From Occultella aeris (GTDB lineage: Bacteria > Actinomycetota > Actinomycetes > Actinomycetales > Beutenbergiaceae), in contig NZ_CACRYJ010000053.1 in the NCBI RefSeq assembly GCF_902703175.1, positions 62,001 to 126,000 on the forward strand: DNA of 64,000 bases, in the 5' to 3' direction. Below the pieces are notes generated by a model. It was not told the DNA's origin. It did no database searches and saw nothing but the letters and a program-made list of their open reading frames with translations. Made by a program: the position numbers and the translations under genes. Shown piece by piece: positions 25,168-33,527 of this stretch. Each line of letters starts with the position of its first letter. Position 1 is the stretch's first letter.

Positions 25168-25896
25168 ATGACCGTGCTGGAACTGCGTGACGTGCGCAAG
25201 ACCTACCCCGGGGTGGACGCCCTGGCCGGGCTCGACGTGAGCGTCGCCCGGGGCGAGATCGTCGCCCTGCTCGGCCCGAACGGGGCCGGCAAGACCACGA
25301 CGTTCGAACTCCTGCTCGGGTTGATCCGGCCCACGTCCGGCGACGTGCGGGTATTCGGTGAGGAGCCGGGCGGGCGGGTGCGGACCCGGATCGGCGCCAT
25401 GCTGCAGGCCGCCGGCCTGCCGGACCAGCTTCAGGTGCGCGAGCTCGTGCGGCTGATCGGGCGGGGGTACCCGACCGCAGTGCAGGTGGACGAGGTGCTC
25501 GCCCGGACCTCCCTGACGAAGCGGGCCACGAGGACCGTGAAGTCGCTCTCCGGCGGCGAGCGGCAGCGCCTGCTCCTCGCGCTCGCCCTGGTCGGCACCC
25601 CTGAGCTGCTGCTGCTCGACGAGCCGACGGCGGCCATGGACGTGGCCTCCCGCCGCACCTTCTGGGAGCAGGCCCGGGCCAGCGTGGCCGACGGCGCCAC
25701 GATCCTGTTCGCGACGCACGACCTGACCGAGGCAGCCGCCGTCGCCGACCGGGTCGTGGTGGTCGCCGGCGGCCGGGTGGTCGCCGACACCACGCCGGAC
25801 GCGCTCACCCACCACGGCGACGACGACCTCGAGGAGGTCTTCCTCGCCCTGACCAACGAGAGTTCCACCGCAGCCGACGAAGGAGACGACCGATGA
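25168..25896 (+). CDS. ABC transporter ATP-binding protein (module 3)
   Basis: A 242-residue ATPase. Walker A is LLGPNGAGKTTTFELLLG, the Q-loop region is IGAMLQAAGLPDQ, the signature is LSGGERQRLLLALALVG, Walker B is LLLLDEPTAAMD and the H-loop is LFATHDLTEAA. It is shorter than the module 1 and 2 ATPases because the regulatory C-terminal tail is nearly absent. The ATG at 25168 has GGAAGGAGA 8 nt upstream, and the -10 TAGCGT at 25137 predicts a normal leader of about 20 nt. Its stop overlaps the permease start. This is probably the exporter controlled by the divergent kinase/regulator pair. Confidence 0.93.
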   Translation: MTVLELRDVRKTYPGVDALAGLDVSVARGEIVALLGPNGAGKTTTFELLLGLIRPTSGDVRVFGEEPGGRVRTRIGAMLQAAGLPDQLQVRELVRLIGRGYPTAVQVDEVLARTSLTKRATRTVKSLSGGERQRLLLALALVGTPELLLLDEPTAAMDVASRRTFWEQARASVADGATILFATHDLTEAAAVADRVVVVAGGRVVADTTPDALTHHGDDDLEEVFLALTNESSTAADEGDDR

Positions 25897-26735
25897 CCAC
25901 CACCCGACCGACCAAGCCGACCTCCGCCGTCGGGCAGGTCCGCAACGGCGGCCCCCTCGGGCTGGTCGCGCTGACCGCGACCACGGAGGTGCGATCGAAG
26001 CTACGCACGCCCGAGTTCGCGATCGGCGCGGTGGCGATCCCGGTCCTCCTCTACGCCATGTTCGGGCTGCCGAACGCGTCCGTGCTGCCGGGCGGCACAC
26101 CCGTGGCGACCGCCTTCGTGGTGTCGATGATGGCGTACGGCGTCGTGTCGCTCGCGATCTTCACGTTCGGCGAGGACGTCGCCAAGGACCGCGGGCAGGG
26201 CTGGCTGCGCACGTTACGGGCCACTCCGGTGCCGGTCTGGACCTACCTGACGGGCAAGGTGGCCAGCGCGGTCGTCCTGGCCGCCCTGATCGTTGTCGCC
26301 ATCGGCGTGCTCGCCGCCACGGCGGGCGGGGTGCGGCTCGATCCGGGCACCTGGATCGCCATCGGCGCCCTGATGATCGCAGGTGTGCTGCTGTTCGCCC
26401 CGCTCGGGTTCGCGATCGCATTCCTGGTGCGCCCGCGAGCCGCGGCCGTGATCGCGAACCTCATCTTCCTGCCGCTGGCGTTCGCGTCCGGCTTCTTCAT
26501 GCCGCTCGGTGAATTGCCCGCGGTCCTCGGTGACATCGCCCGGTTCCTGCCCACGTTCCACTACGGCCAGCTCGCCTACTCGGTGGTGATGCCCACCGAG
26601 GACGTCGTGTTCTGGACCGGTGCACCGCCCAGCCCGGCCTGGGTGCATGTGATCTGGGTGCTCGGCAGCGCCGTGGTGCTCGGGGCGGCCGCCCTGATCG
26701 CGGCCCGCCGGGAGGCGGTCACGGCCCGGGGCTGA
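25893..26735 (+). CDS. ABC-2 type transporter permease (module 3)
   Basis: A 280-residue ABC-2 permease. Six helices are predicted: residues 45-65 (AIGAVAIPVLLYAMFGL), 75-98 (TAFVVSMMAYGVVSLAIFTF), 125-148 (VASAVVLAALIVVAIGVLAA), 155-180 (IAIGALMIAGVLLFAPLGFA), 188-205 (AVIANLIFLPLAFASGFFMP) and 250-272 (VIWVLGSAVVLGAAALIA). The cytoplasmic segment DRGQGWLRTLRATPVPVW matches the coupling helix of this family. The sequence FFMPLGELPAVLGDIARFLP is the common periplasmic motif after helix 5. The ATG overlaps the ATPase stop as ATGA. The substrate is unknown. Confidence 0.9.
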   Translation: MTTTRPTKPTSAVGQVRNGGPLGLVALTATTEVRSKLRTPEFAIGAVAIPVLLYAMFGLPNASVLPGGTPVATAFVVSMMAYGVVSLAIFTFGEDVAKDRGQGWLRTLRATPVPVWTYLTGKVASAVVLAALIVVAIGVLAATAGGVRLDPGTWIAIGALMIAGVLLFAPLGFAIAFLVRPRAAAVIANLIFLPLAFASGFFMPLGELPAVLGDIARFLPTFHYGQLAYSVVMPTEDVVFWTGAPPSPAWVHVIWVLGSAVVLGAAALIAARREAVTARG

Positions 26736-26769
26736 CCCGGCTGACACCGGGCCGGTCGTAGGCCTGGCG

Positions 26770-27504
26770 TCAGCCGAGCTGGCCGGCCGGCCGGACCAGG
26801 ATCTCGTTGATGGCCAGGTGCCGAGGCCGGGACAACGCGAACGCGATCACCTCGGCGATCTCCTCGGGTTTGACCGTGGCGGCGTCGTAGCCCTGCTGGA
26901 CGGCCTGCCTGGTGGCCTCATGGGTGATGTGGGTGGGCAGTTCGGTATCGACCACGCCGGGCTCGATCAGCGTGACCCGGACGTCGGGCAGCAGTTCCTG
27001 CCGCAGCGACTCCGACCAGCCGTTCAGGCCCCACTTCGTGGCGGCGTAGACACCGTTGGTGGCGCGAGCGGTGCGCCCGGCGACGGAAGAGATGTTGATC
27101 AGGTCGCCGCCGCCGTCCTTGAGCTGGTCGAGGAAGACCTCGGTCGCGGTGATGGCGCCCAGCAGGTTGACCTCGACCATGGCGCGATAGTCCTCGCGCT
27201 GGGCGGAGGAGAACGGGCCGAGGAGCATCGTGCCGGCGTTGTTGACCAGCACGTCGGCCCCGCCCAGCTCGTCGGCCACACGCGCGGCCGCGGCGACGAT
27301 CGCGTCCCTGTCGGTGACGTCGGCTCCGATGGCGATGGCGCCGTCGCCGAGCTCGCCAGCGAGGGCCTCGATCCGGTCGAGGCGGCGCGCGAGCAGCGCG
27401 ACCCGGTAGCCGTCGGCGTGCAGCGCGCGGGCGGTCGCGGCACCGATCCCGGAGGAGGCGCCGGTGATGACGGCGACGCGTGGGGTGTGCTCGGACTCGG
27501 TCAT
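26770..27504 (-). CDS. SDR family NAD(P)-dependent oxidoreductase
   Basis: A 244-residue classical short-chain dehydrogenase. The cofactor motif is TGASSGIGAATARAL with a downstream LLARRLDR arginine pair suggesting NADP preference; the structural motif is LVNNAGTM; and the catalytic Ser-Tyr-Lys are in NISSVAGRT and GVYAATKWGLNGW. The ending LAINEILVRPAGQL is typical of YdfG/serine-dehydrogenase-like members. It is the third gene of a minus-strand operon, 2 bp after another SDR gene and downstream of a carboxymuconolactone-decarboxylase-like gene, suggesting metabolism of a carbonyl or aromatic compound. The substrate cannot be predicted. Confidence 0.92.
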   Translation of the reverse strand: MTESEHTPRVAVITGASSGIGAATARALHADGYRVALLARRLDRIEALAGELGDGAIAIGADVTDRDAIVAAAARVADELGGADVLVNNAGTMLLGPFSSAQREDYRAMVEVNLLGAITATEVFLDQLKDGGGDLINISSVAGRTARATNGVYAATKWGLNGWSESLRQELLPDVRVTLIEPGVVDTELPTHITHEATRQAVQQGYDAATVKPEEIAEVIAFALSRPRHLAINEILVRPAGQLG

Positions 27505-27506
27505 GA

Positions 27507-28346
27507 TCAGGCTTCCTTCGCGTCGTAGTCGGTGGTGGTGCTGATGTGCGCCCAGGCGTCGATCTCCTCGATCCGGCTCTGGTACTCCTCACGAACGATC
27601 CGGACGGCGTCGCTGCCGAGCAGGAGCCGGAACGGCACCTCGGCGCCCTCGAGCGCGACGATGAGTGCCTGCGCCGCTCGGTCGGGGTCACCGGGCTGGG
27701 TGCCATGAACCTGGTCGTTCTCCTTGCGACGCTTGCCGGCGGTGTCCGCGTAGTCGGCGATCACGTCACGGGACTGCATGAGGGAGCGGCCCGCGAAGTC
27801 GGTGCGGAAGGCGCCCGGCTCGACGACGACCACCCGGATGCCCAAGGGTCCGACCTCGCGGTTCAGGGCGTCGGAGACTCCCTCCAGCGCGGCCTTCGTG
27901 GCGGTGTAGTAGCCCGAGGCCGGGTTCGACCGGGGCGCGCCGATCGAGGAGACGTTCACGATGGTGCCGGAGCGCCGAGCCCGCATCTGCGGGAGCACCG
28001 CCTTGATGACGTCGATCGGACCGAAGAGGTTCGTGGCGAACAGTTCGGCCACCTCGTCCGGTGCGGCCTCCTCGACGGCGGCGCGGTAGCCGTGCCCGGC
28101 GTTGTTGACCAGCACGTCGACGGCCCCGAACCGCGCGGTCGCCGCGGCGACCGCGGCGACGATCTGGTCGTGGTCGGTGACGTCCAGCGGCGCCGCCAGG
28201 GCGCGTTCGGGGTATCTGTCGACCAGAGCCCGCACGTCGTCCGCGTTGCGAGCCGTGACCACGGCGTCGTGCCCCCGGTCGAGGACGGCCGCGGCCAGTG
28301 CAGCGCCCAGGCCGCTCGAAGCACCCGTGATGAACCAGGTGGTCAT
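27507..28346 (-). CDS. SDR family oxidoreductase (oxidoreductase with extended C-terminus)
   Basis: A 279-residue short-chain dehydrogenase. The cofactor motif is ITGASSGLGAALAAAVL with ARNADD after the second strand; the structural motif is LVNNAGHGYRAAV; and the catalytic residues are in NVSSIGAPRSN and GYYTATKAALEGVSDAL. After the core, IRVVVVEPGAFRTDFAGRSL and a helical tail (VPFRLLLGSDAVRIVREEYQ) match the group often annotated as oxidoreductase/SDR with preference for large hydrophobic substrates. It lies between the CMD-like gene and a second SDR, all in one direction with gaps of 27 and 2 bp. Two adjacent reductases suggest successive steps or duplicated function. Confidence 0.92.
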   Translation of the reverse strand: MTTWFITGASSGLGAALAAAVLDRGHDAVVTARNADDVRALVDRYPERALAAPLDVTDHDQIVAAVAAATARFGAVDVLVNNAGHGYRAAVEEAAPDEVAELFATNLFGPIDVIKAVLPQMRARRSGTIVNVSSIGAPRSNPASGYYTATKAALEGVSDALNREVGPLGIRVVVVEPGAFRTDFAGRSLMQSRDVIADYADTAGKRRKENDQVHGTQPGDPDRAAQALIVALEGAEVPFRLLLGSDAVRIVREEYQSRIEEIDAWAHISTTTDYDAKEA

Positions 28347-28373
28347 GGTCGACTCCTTCCTTCGTGTGAGAGA

Positions 28374-28694
28374 TCAGCGCGACGCGAGAACGTCCTTGAG
28401 GATCGTGGCTGCGCTCATCCCGGCCGGCCAACCGGCATAGAACGCCAGGTGGGTGGCGACCTCTGCCAGTTCCGCCTCGGTCAAGCCGTTCTCCAACGCC
28501 AGGCCGAGGTGGGACCGGAGCTGATCGGGGCGTCCCAGGGCGATCAGCGCGGCGACCGTGATCAGGCTGCGGTCCCGCCGGGACAGCTCGGGCCGTGCCC
28601 AGACGTCACCGAACAGTACGTCGTCGGTCAGCTCCGCCAGCTTCGGAGTGATGTCACCGACGAGTTCTTGGGCGCGGCTGCGAGGTTGTGTCAT
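28374..28694 (-). CDS. carboxymuconolactone decarboxylase family protein
   Basis: A 106-residue all-helical CMD/AhpD-like protein. The core reads LSRRDRSLITVAALIALGR (family motif with the conserved acid/arginine), LRSHLGLALENGLTEAELAE and ATHLAFYAGWPAGMSA. It lacks the CxxC of AhpD, so it is closer to the gamma-carboxymuconolactone decarboxylase group than to peroxiredoxin-like enzymes. The ATG at 28694 is fixed by AGGAGA 6 nt upstream. It is the first gene of the operon with two SDR enzymes. Many stand-alone members of this family have no proven activity. Confidence 0.88.
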   Translation of the reverse strand: MTQPRSRAQELVGDITPKLAELTDDVLFGDVWARPELSRRDRSLITVAALIALGRPDQLRSHLGLALENGLTEAELAEVATHLAFYAGWPAGMSAATILKDVLASR

Positions 28695-28715
28695 GAGTGA
28701 TCTCCTGATGTAGGC

Positions 28716-28728
28716 CCTGCGGAGCAGG
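28716..28728. promoter_or_regulatory. short palindrome upstream of the CMD/SDR operon
   Basis: CCTGC-GGA-GCAGG, perfect 5-bp arms around 3 nt, 22 bp upstream of the first gene of the operon. It is a possible repressor site; no dedicated regulator gene is adjacent. Confidence 0.25.
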
Positions 28729-28837
28729 TGCTGGGTCATTCCGTTCGCGACGGTAGCCCCGCCGGCCGGAAGGAAACAGGCACCGGTGTTACTCCCCCAC
28801 CGGGCACCGGGTCCCGCGCCGGGGCGAGAATGGGCGC

Positions 28838-29113
28838 ATGCCCTCCACCATCGCGCGACGGTTCGTGGTCCGCGGCCGGGTCCAGGGCGTCGGGTTCCGG
28901 TACCGGTGTGTGCGCGCGGCCACGACCGCGGGCGTGACCGGCTGGGTCCGCAACCGCACCGACGGGTCGGTCGAGGCGCATGTCGAGGGCTCGCCCGACG
29001 CCGTCGAGCAGGTTCTCACCTGGGCCCGCACCGGTCCGGAGCACGCGCGCGTGGACTCCGTCGAGGTCGGCGAGGTCGCGCCCGCCGGCCACCGCGACTT
29101 CACGGTCCGATGA
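28838..29113 (+). CDS. acyP: acylphosphatase
   Basis: A 91-residue single-domain acylphosphatase, the normal length for the family. It hydrolyses acyl phosphates such as carbamoyl phosphate or 1,3-bisphosphoglycerate in the cytoplasm. The catalytic arginine lies in GRVQGVGFRYRC, the family signature, and the catalytic asparagine in GWVRNRTDGSVEAHVEG. The gene is monocistronic, and GAGAAT is placed 6 nt before the ATG, so a leaderless mRNA is possible. It is divergent from the CMD/SDR operon and convergent with a YjbR-like gene. Confidence 0.94.
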   Translation: MPSTIARRFVVRGRVQGVGFRYRCVRAATTAGVTGWVRNRTDGSVEAHVEGSPDAVEQVLTWARTGPEHARVDSVEVGEVAPAGHRDFTVR

Positions 29114-29131
29114 CCGGTGCAGGGCCCCGCT

Positions 29132-29491
29132 TCAGCCCGGGCCGTCGGGATGGGCGAGGTCGTATGCGCGCGAGACCTTCTGTGGGACGACCATGCGCCA
29201 GGCCTCGACGACGAACTCACGTGCCTCGGTCGGGTCCAGTTCCGCTAGCGCAGCGTGGACCCAGTTGAAGCGCATGTCCGACGCCGACGGCAACTGGAAC
29301 TTGTGCGGCTCGCCCCCGACGAGCGCCGCGCGCTCCTCCCTCGGAAAGGCGAAGCCCATCACCGCCTCGTCGAGCGAGAACGCCACGTAGACGATCTGCT
29401 TGACCCGGAACTTCAGCCGGCCATGCACGTACACCTCGTACGAGCGCTCCAGTTCCCCGCCCAGCGGACGAACGTCCTCGAGTTCGGCCAT
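29132..29491 (-). CDS. MmcQ/YjbR-like protein
   Basis: A 119-residue protein. The pattern VYVHGRLKFRVKQIVYVAFS (strands), EAVMGFAFPREERAALVGGE, FQLPSASDMRFNWVHAALAEL and EAREFVVEAWRMVVPQKVSR fits the YjbR/MmcQ fold, in which a beta sheet is followed by a helical end with a conserved aromatic residue. It is only distantly similar to the protein at 6336-6719. The ATG at 29491 has GAGAGGAG about 10 nt upstream, at the long end of the usual spacing; an in-frame upstream start at 29554 would add 21 residues of low-complexity sequence and is less likely. The function is unknown. Confidence 0.7.
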   Translation of the reverse strand: MAELEDVRPLGGELERSYEVYVHGRLKFRVKQIVYVAFSLDEAVMGFAFPREERAALVGGEPHKFQLPSASDMRFNWVHAALAELDPTEAREFVVEAWRMVVPQKVSRAYDLAHPDGPG

Positions 29492-29800
29492 CGTCGGTCC
29501 ACTCCTCTCGTACCCATCCGCCGATGGTGGACCGGGTCGAGGGCCGGAACTCATCGTAGGTCGGCTGCATGGCCTATCACCGGTTACATCCGCGGCACCC
29601 TGGTCCAGGGCACTCCGACTGCGGGAGACCCGGACGCCTATCGCCAGGCTTGCCCGACCGGAATGGGAGGGGTGGCCAGACCTTGAGGCACCGCCGCCTC
29701 GGCCTACCAGGTCGACGACGAGCAGTTCGAGGAGCAGGGCACCGCATGATCCAGCGGGCCCTGGCGATCATCAACGTCTGAACAGGACCGATCCACGACC
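29492..29800. pseudogene. gene-poor stretch with possible coding remnant
   Basis: No intact gene is seen. On the plus strand, one frame reads AYQVDDEQFEEQGTA and stops at a TGA, and an ATG overlapping that stop (29745) opens MIQRALAIINV followed by a stop at 29779-29781. Upstream frames are broken by stops and shifts. This looks like the decayed 3' end of a gene, or a chance pair of short frames. Both possibilities remain open, and the call is weak. Confidence 0.25.
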
Positions 29801-31576
29801 TCATCGGTAGGCGTTGCTCTGCAATCGAAAGAGCTCGGCGTACCGGCCGTCCGCGTCGATCAAGGCGGCATGGTCGCCGACCTCGACGATGTGGCCGTGG
29901 TCCATCACGATGATGAGGTCAGCGTCCTGCGTCGTCGAGAGGCGGTGGGAGACCACGAGCGCGATCGCGCCATGGGTGGTCGCAACCTGACGGGCGCGCC
30001 GGAAGAACGAGTCGAACAGCTGGTGTTCGACCTCCGGGTCGAGCGCGGAGGTCGGTTCATCGAGAACCAGCAGCAAGGGTGTGGTCCGGGTGAGCCCGCG
30101 TGCCAGGGCCAGCCGCTGCCATTGGCCGTGGGAGAGGCTGGCGGTGCCATATGCGAGGCCCAGCCTGGTGTCCAGACCATCGGGCAGGCCATCGATGATC
30201 GGCCCGGCGTGGGCGTGATCGATCGCAGTTCGGATCTCGGTCCGGTTCAGGGGTCTCAGCGCCGCGGCCGAGACGGACTCCCGGACGGGCCCCTGGAGCT
30301 TCGCGAAGTCCTGGACGAGTCCGCTGCACCGTGTGGCCCAGGCGCGCGGATCCATCGTCTGCAGGTCTGTGCCATCGATGGTGATCCTTCCGGACTGCGG
30401 CGTGTACTGACCGAGCAGCAACTTGACGAGCGTGGTCTTCCCGGCCCCGTTCTCGCCGAGCAGCGCGATGACGCTGCCGGCAGGGAGGTCGACGGTCACC
30501 GAACCGACTGCTGGTCGTTGGTGATCGGGATAGCGGTAGGTCACCCCGCGCAGACCGATTCCGGCAGCCAACCGATCCGGTGGACCCACTGCACGATCGG
30601 GCCGAAGAGCCTGCTCGTACTCTTCGCGAAGCAGCAGGTACTCGCGTGCGACCCGGCCTCCGTCCGTGACCGCCGACATATTCGCGACCACGCCGAAGAC
30701 CCTCCAGCGCAAGGTCTCACCGATGCCGAGGACCAACGCGAGGTCACCGAGGGTGGCGTCGCCGCCGATCACCAGCGCCACCGTGAGCGTGATCGAGCCG
30801 AGGTAGCCGACCGTGAAGATCAGCGATCCGGCATACGAGGTCACGCCGGCACGCAGGTGTCCCCGCCGCAGCATGCCCTGCGCGTCCTGCCACAAGCTCC
30901 TGCAACGATCGTCGATCGTCGACTCGTTCCGACTGATCCGCAGTTCGGCGGCCTGTTCCGGGTTCGAGGTCAGCGCGTGCAGGCGAGCCTCCTGACGCTC
31001 AGCCGGCGCGGACCGCTCGATGGCGCCCTGGAGGTGGCGTCGGCTGCGCTGGCTGAGGATCAGCGGGGGGACAGCAAGAACCGCGACCCCGATCAGCCAC
31101 GGACTGATCTGAGCCAACAGGACCAGGCTCGCCACGAGATTGACCGAGACCGCAGCCGTCAGGATCACGCTCCAGCCGAGACCGACGAGCGACCGGTGCT
31201 GGGCGCGCACGCGATGCATGCGATCCAGCACGTCCGGGCGGTCGTAGAGGTCGAGTTGCGGGTTCGTGGTCGCCCAGATGGCAAGGTCATGGGCGAGCGC
31301 ATAGGCAACACGGGTGTCGACCGTTGCTCGCAGGTTCGTCTGGATCCGGTTCGCAGCATGGTCGGCAGTCATGGCGAGGGCGAGTCCCACACCCGCCACC
31401 GCGACGAGCGTGATCATCTGGGAACCGGCACTGTTCACGATCGTCCGCTGCAGGACCGCGAGGACGATGCTCGAGCTGAACTGAACGATGATCGCGATCA
31501 GGATGATGGCCGTCCGGCCCGGTGAAGCACGCCAGCACCGGGCCATCATGTCGGCCGCGAGACGCATTGGTCTCAC
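29801..31576 (-). CDS. ABC exporter half-transporter (permease-ATPase fusion), second subunit
   Basis: A 591-residue half-transporter with a membrane domain (residues 15-320; helices such as AIILIAIIVQFSSSIVLAVL, ITLVAVAGVGLALAMTA, WSVILTAAVSVNLVASLVLL, WLIGVAVLAVPPLIL) and a C-terminal ATPase. Walker A is LLGENGAGKTTLVKLLLG, Walker B is LLLVLDEPTSALD and the H-loop is LVVSHRLSTT. The signature is LSHGQ instead of LSGGQ, so one of the two composite ATP sites may be degenerate. The GTG at 31576 overlaps the stop of the upstream half-transporter as GTGA and has GGGGAG 8 nt upstream; an in-frame ATG at 31567 is the alternative. It pairs with the product of 31573-33390. Cargo may be a peptide, lipid or drug. 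Confidence 0.9.
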   Translation of the reverse strand: MRPMRLAADMMARCWRASPGRTAIILIAIIVQFSSSIVLAVLQRTIVNSAGSQMITLVAVAGVGLALAMTADHAANRIQTNLRATVDTRVAYALAHDLAIWATTNPQLDLYDRPDVLDRMHRVRAQHRSLVGLGWSVILTAAVSVNLVASLVLLAQISPWLIGVAVLAVPPLILSQRSRRHLQGAIERSAPAERQEARLHALTSNPEQAAELRISRNESTIDDRCRSLWQDAQGMLRRGHLRAGVTSYAGSLIFTVGYLGSITLTVALVIGGDATLGDLALVLGIGETLRWRVFGVVANMSAVTDGGRVAREYLLLREEYEQALRPDRAVGPPDRLAAGIGLRGVTYRYPDHQRPAVGSVTVDLPAGSVIALLGENGAGKTTLVKLLLGQYTPQSGRITIDGTDLQTMDPRAWATRCSGLVQDFAKLQGPVRESVSAAALRPLNRTEIRTAIDHAHAGPIIDGLPDGLDTRLGLAYGTASLSHGQWQRLALARGLTRTTPLLLVLDEPTSALDPEVEHQLFDSFFRRARQVATTHGAIALVVSHRLSTTQDADLIIVMDHGHIVEVGDHAALIDADGRYAELFRLQSNAYR

Positions 31577-33390
31577 TGGCCGTCTCCCCGGAATCGGGCG
31601 GCCTGCAGCGCGAACAGGCGGGCGTAGGTCCCGTCGCGTCGCACGAGGTCGTCGTGACTGCCTTCTTCGGAGATCGCCCCATCGGTCAGCAGCATGATCC
31701 GGTCCGCATGGCGAACGGTGGAGAGCCGGTGCGAGATCAGGACGATCGTTGCCGTTGGCAGTGCACGGACGACCTTCTCGTAGAAGGCAGTCTCGGCGCG
31801 CACGTCCAGATTGGCGGTCGGCTCGTCCAGGATCACCAGTGTTCTGCCAGCACGGACGGCGAAAACGGCACGAGCGATCGCGACTCGCTGCCACTGCCCA
31901 CCGGAGAGGTCGGCACCGCCGGTGACGTCGCGTTGGAGCACGGTGTCCAATCCCGCCGGCAGCTTCTCGAGGAAGTCGTGTCCGCCGGCGAGGTGCAGGG
32001 CTGCCAGAACGTCGTGGTCGGTGGCCGGCGCCTCTGGTGCGGACAGCGCGATGTTGTCACGCAGACTCAGCGGATAGTGCACGAGTTCCTGGAAGACTGC
32101 GGCTGCCCGCGGCGGCCCGGAGCTTGGATGGGCCACCGCCCCGGATGTGGGTTCGAACAGTCCGGCGAGCAACTTGACCAGTGTCGTCTTCCCGGCGCCG
32201 TTCGGACCGACGATCCCGACGACTTCACCGACCCGCAGGGTCAGGTTCACCTCGCGCAGGACCGGCACCCGCTGGCCGGGATACCTGAAGCCGACGTCGC
32301 GCAGCTCGATCAGTGACCCCCGGTCACTGACCTGCCTATCGATGCGGCCGCCTGTCGCAGGCGGCCGAGAGGCGCGCATCCGATCAAGGGCCCGGAGGGT
32401 GAACCGTCCGTACTCGATGTCGAACGCCTCGTGGCCCATCGAAGACAGGCCGAGTGTGCCGATCGTGGCCATGAGGTAGGTGACGAGCGCGGCAGTGGTG
32501 ATGTCCCCCTGCGCCGCCGCCAGGGCGGGCGGCAGGATCCCCAGTGCGGCCGCCGTAAAGGTCAGCACGAGGATGATGCCCTGTTGTCGCATGACGGCCG
32601 TGCGCTCTCGCTGGACCGGCTCCTGCTCGACCACCATCGCCCGCCGATGCCGCATCGCGATCCACGGTCCGAGCCCGAAGAGTCGGACCTCGCCGGCAGC
32701 ACGCGGATCGGTCGCCAGGTCTCCCCAGTAGGCCGTACGACGGCGCAGCGACGCCCGCCCGTCGTCGAAGCCCGCCAGGTGCATCCACTGCCGACGCAGC
32801 ACGGCTCGGTTCAGCAAGGAGAGCACCAACACGGCGACGGCGATCAGCACCGAGAACTCAGCGAGCACGACCGCGACAGCCAGCCCACCCGCCATTCTTG
32901 CCGCCAGAGCCACTTGGCCGACGGCCGCGGCACCGACCGAGCGAACCCTCCAGTTCTGGCCGAGGTCGGAGGCCCGATTCACGTCGTTCTGGAAGTCCGG
33001 ATCGGCGAGATCCACGAGGCTGACTCGGGCGGCCACAGCCGCCCGCACCTCGCCCCGGACCCAACCGTCGACCCGGAGCCGGACCTCGGTCGAGAGTCCC
33101 TCACGTGAGGCCTGCGCGAGCTGGCTGACCAGGAGGGTCACTGCCAGTGCGATCAGCCCGGGAAACGCAGCCGAGGCGGAGCCCCCGGCGAGCGACACCT
33201 CCGCGCCGGCGACGAGTTGACCGGTCGCCAATGCGAGGGCAGCGGGTGCGAGGGAACTGATCGCCAGAGTTGCGATCAGAAGAGCGGTGGCACCCCCTCC
33301 CATCCGCAACACCCGCAGCAGTCGCAGCCGTTCGGCAACGAGGCCCCGTGGCGGTCGCCGCAGCAACAGAGTCCGCAGCGACCACGTCAT
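31573..33390 (-). CDS. ABC exporter half-transporter (permease-ATPase fusion), first subunit
   Basis: A 605-residue half-transporter. Membrane helices lie in the first 330 residues (ALLIATLAISSLAPAALALA, FPGLIALAVTLLVSQLA, AVAVVLAEFSVLIAVAVLVL, GIILVLTFTAAALGILPP). The ATPase has Walker A IVGPNGAGKTTLVKLLAG, Q-loop AAVFQELVHYPLSLRDNI, signature LSGGQWQRVAIARAVF, Walker B TLVILDEPTANLD and H-loop VLISHRLSTVRHAD, all intact. The ATG at 33390 is chosen because -10 TAGCAT lies 7 nt upstream, giving a leaderless mRNA; a GTG at 33420 would lie upstream of that promoter. With the coupled downstream gene it should form a heterodimer with one consensus and one altered ATP site. Confidence 0.9.
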   Translation of the reverse strand: MTWSLRTLLLRRPPRGLVAERLRLLRVLRMGGGATALLIATLAISSLAPAALALATGQLVAGAEVSLAGGSASAAFPGLIALAVTLLVSQLAQASREGLSTEVRLRVDGWVRGEVRAAVAARVSLVDLADPDFQNDVNRASDLGQNWRVRSVGAAAVGQVALAARMAGGLAVAVVLAEFSVLIAVAVLVLSLLNRAVLRRQWMHLAGFDDGRASLRRRTAYWGDLATDPRAAGEVRLFGLGPWIAMRHRRAMVVEQEPVQRERTAVMRQQGIILVLTFTAAALGILPPALAAAQGDITTAALVTYLMATIGTLGLSSMGHEAFDIEYGRFTLRALDRMRASRPPATGGRIDRQVSDRGSLIELRDVGFRYPGQRVPVLREVNLTLRVGEVVGIVGPNGAGKTTLVKLLAGLFEPTSGAVAHPSSGPPRAAAVFQELVHYPLSLRDNIALSAPEAPATDHDVLAALHLAGGHDFLEKLPAGLDTVLQRDVTGGADLSGGQWQRVAIARAVFAVRAGRTLVILDEPTANLDVRAETAFYEKVVRALPTATIVLISHRLSTVRHADRIMLLTDGAISEEGSHDDLVRRDGTYARLFALQAARFRGDGQ

Positions 33391-33397
33391 TTCGGCG

Positions 33398-33403
33398 ATG
33401 CTA
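33398..33403 (-). promoter_or_regulatory. leaderless-type -10 element of the heterodimeric ABC operon
   Basis: TAGCAT on the minus strand with 7 nt to the ATG at 33390. No Shine-Dalgarno is present near that ATG. Confidence 0.45.
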
Positions 33404-33527
33404 GCAGTGCGGGCCGCCACACCTCTGGGCCGGTGCGCGGGTCAGCCTGGCCTAGGTTCTCGCGAGTTGAGCCAGTGCCTCCCTCGGTGTCGGAGCCGCG
33501 TGGGCGGGTCCGCACGCCGACCGATGC

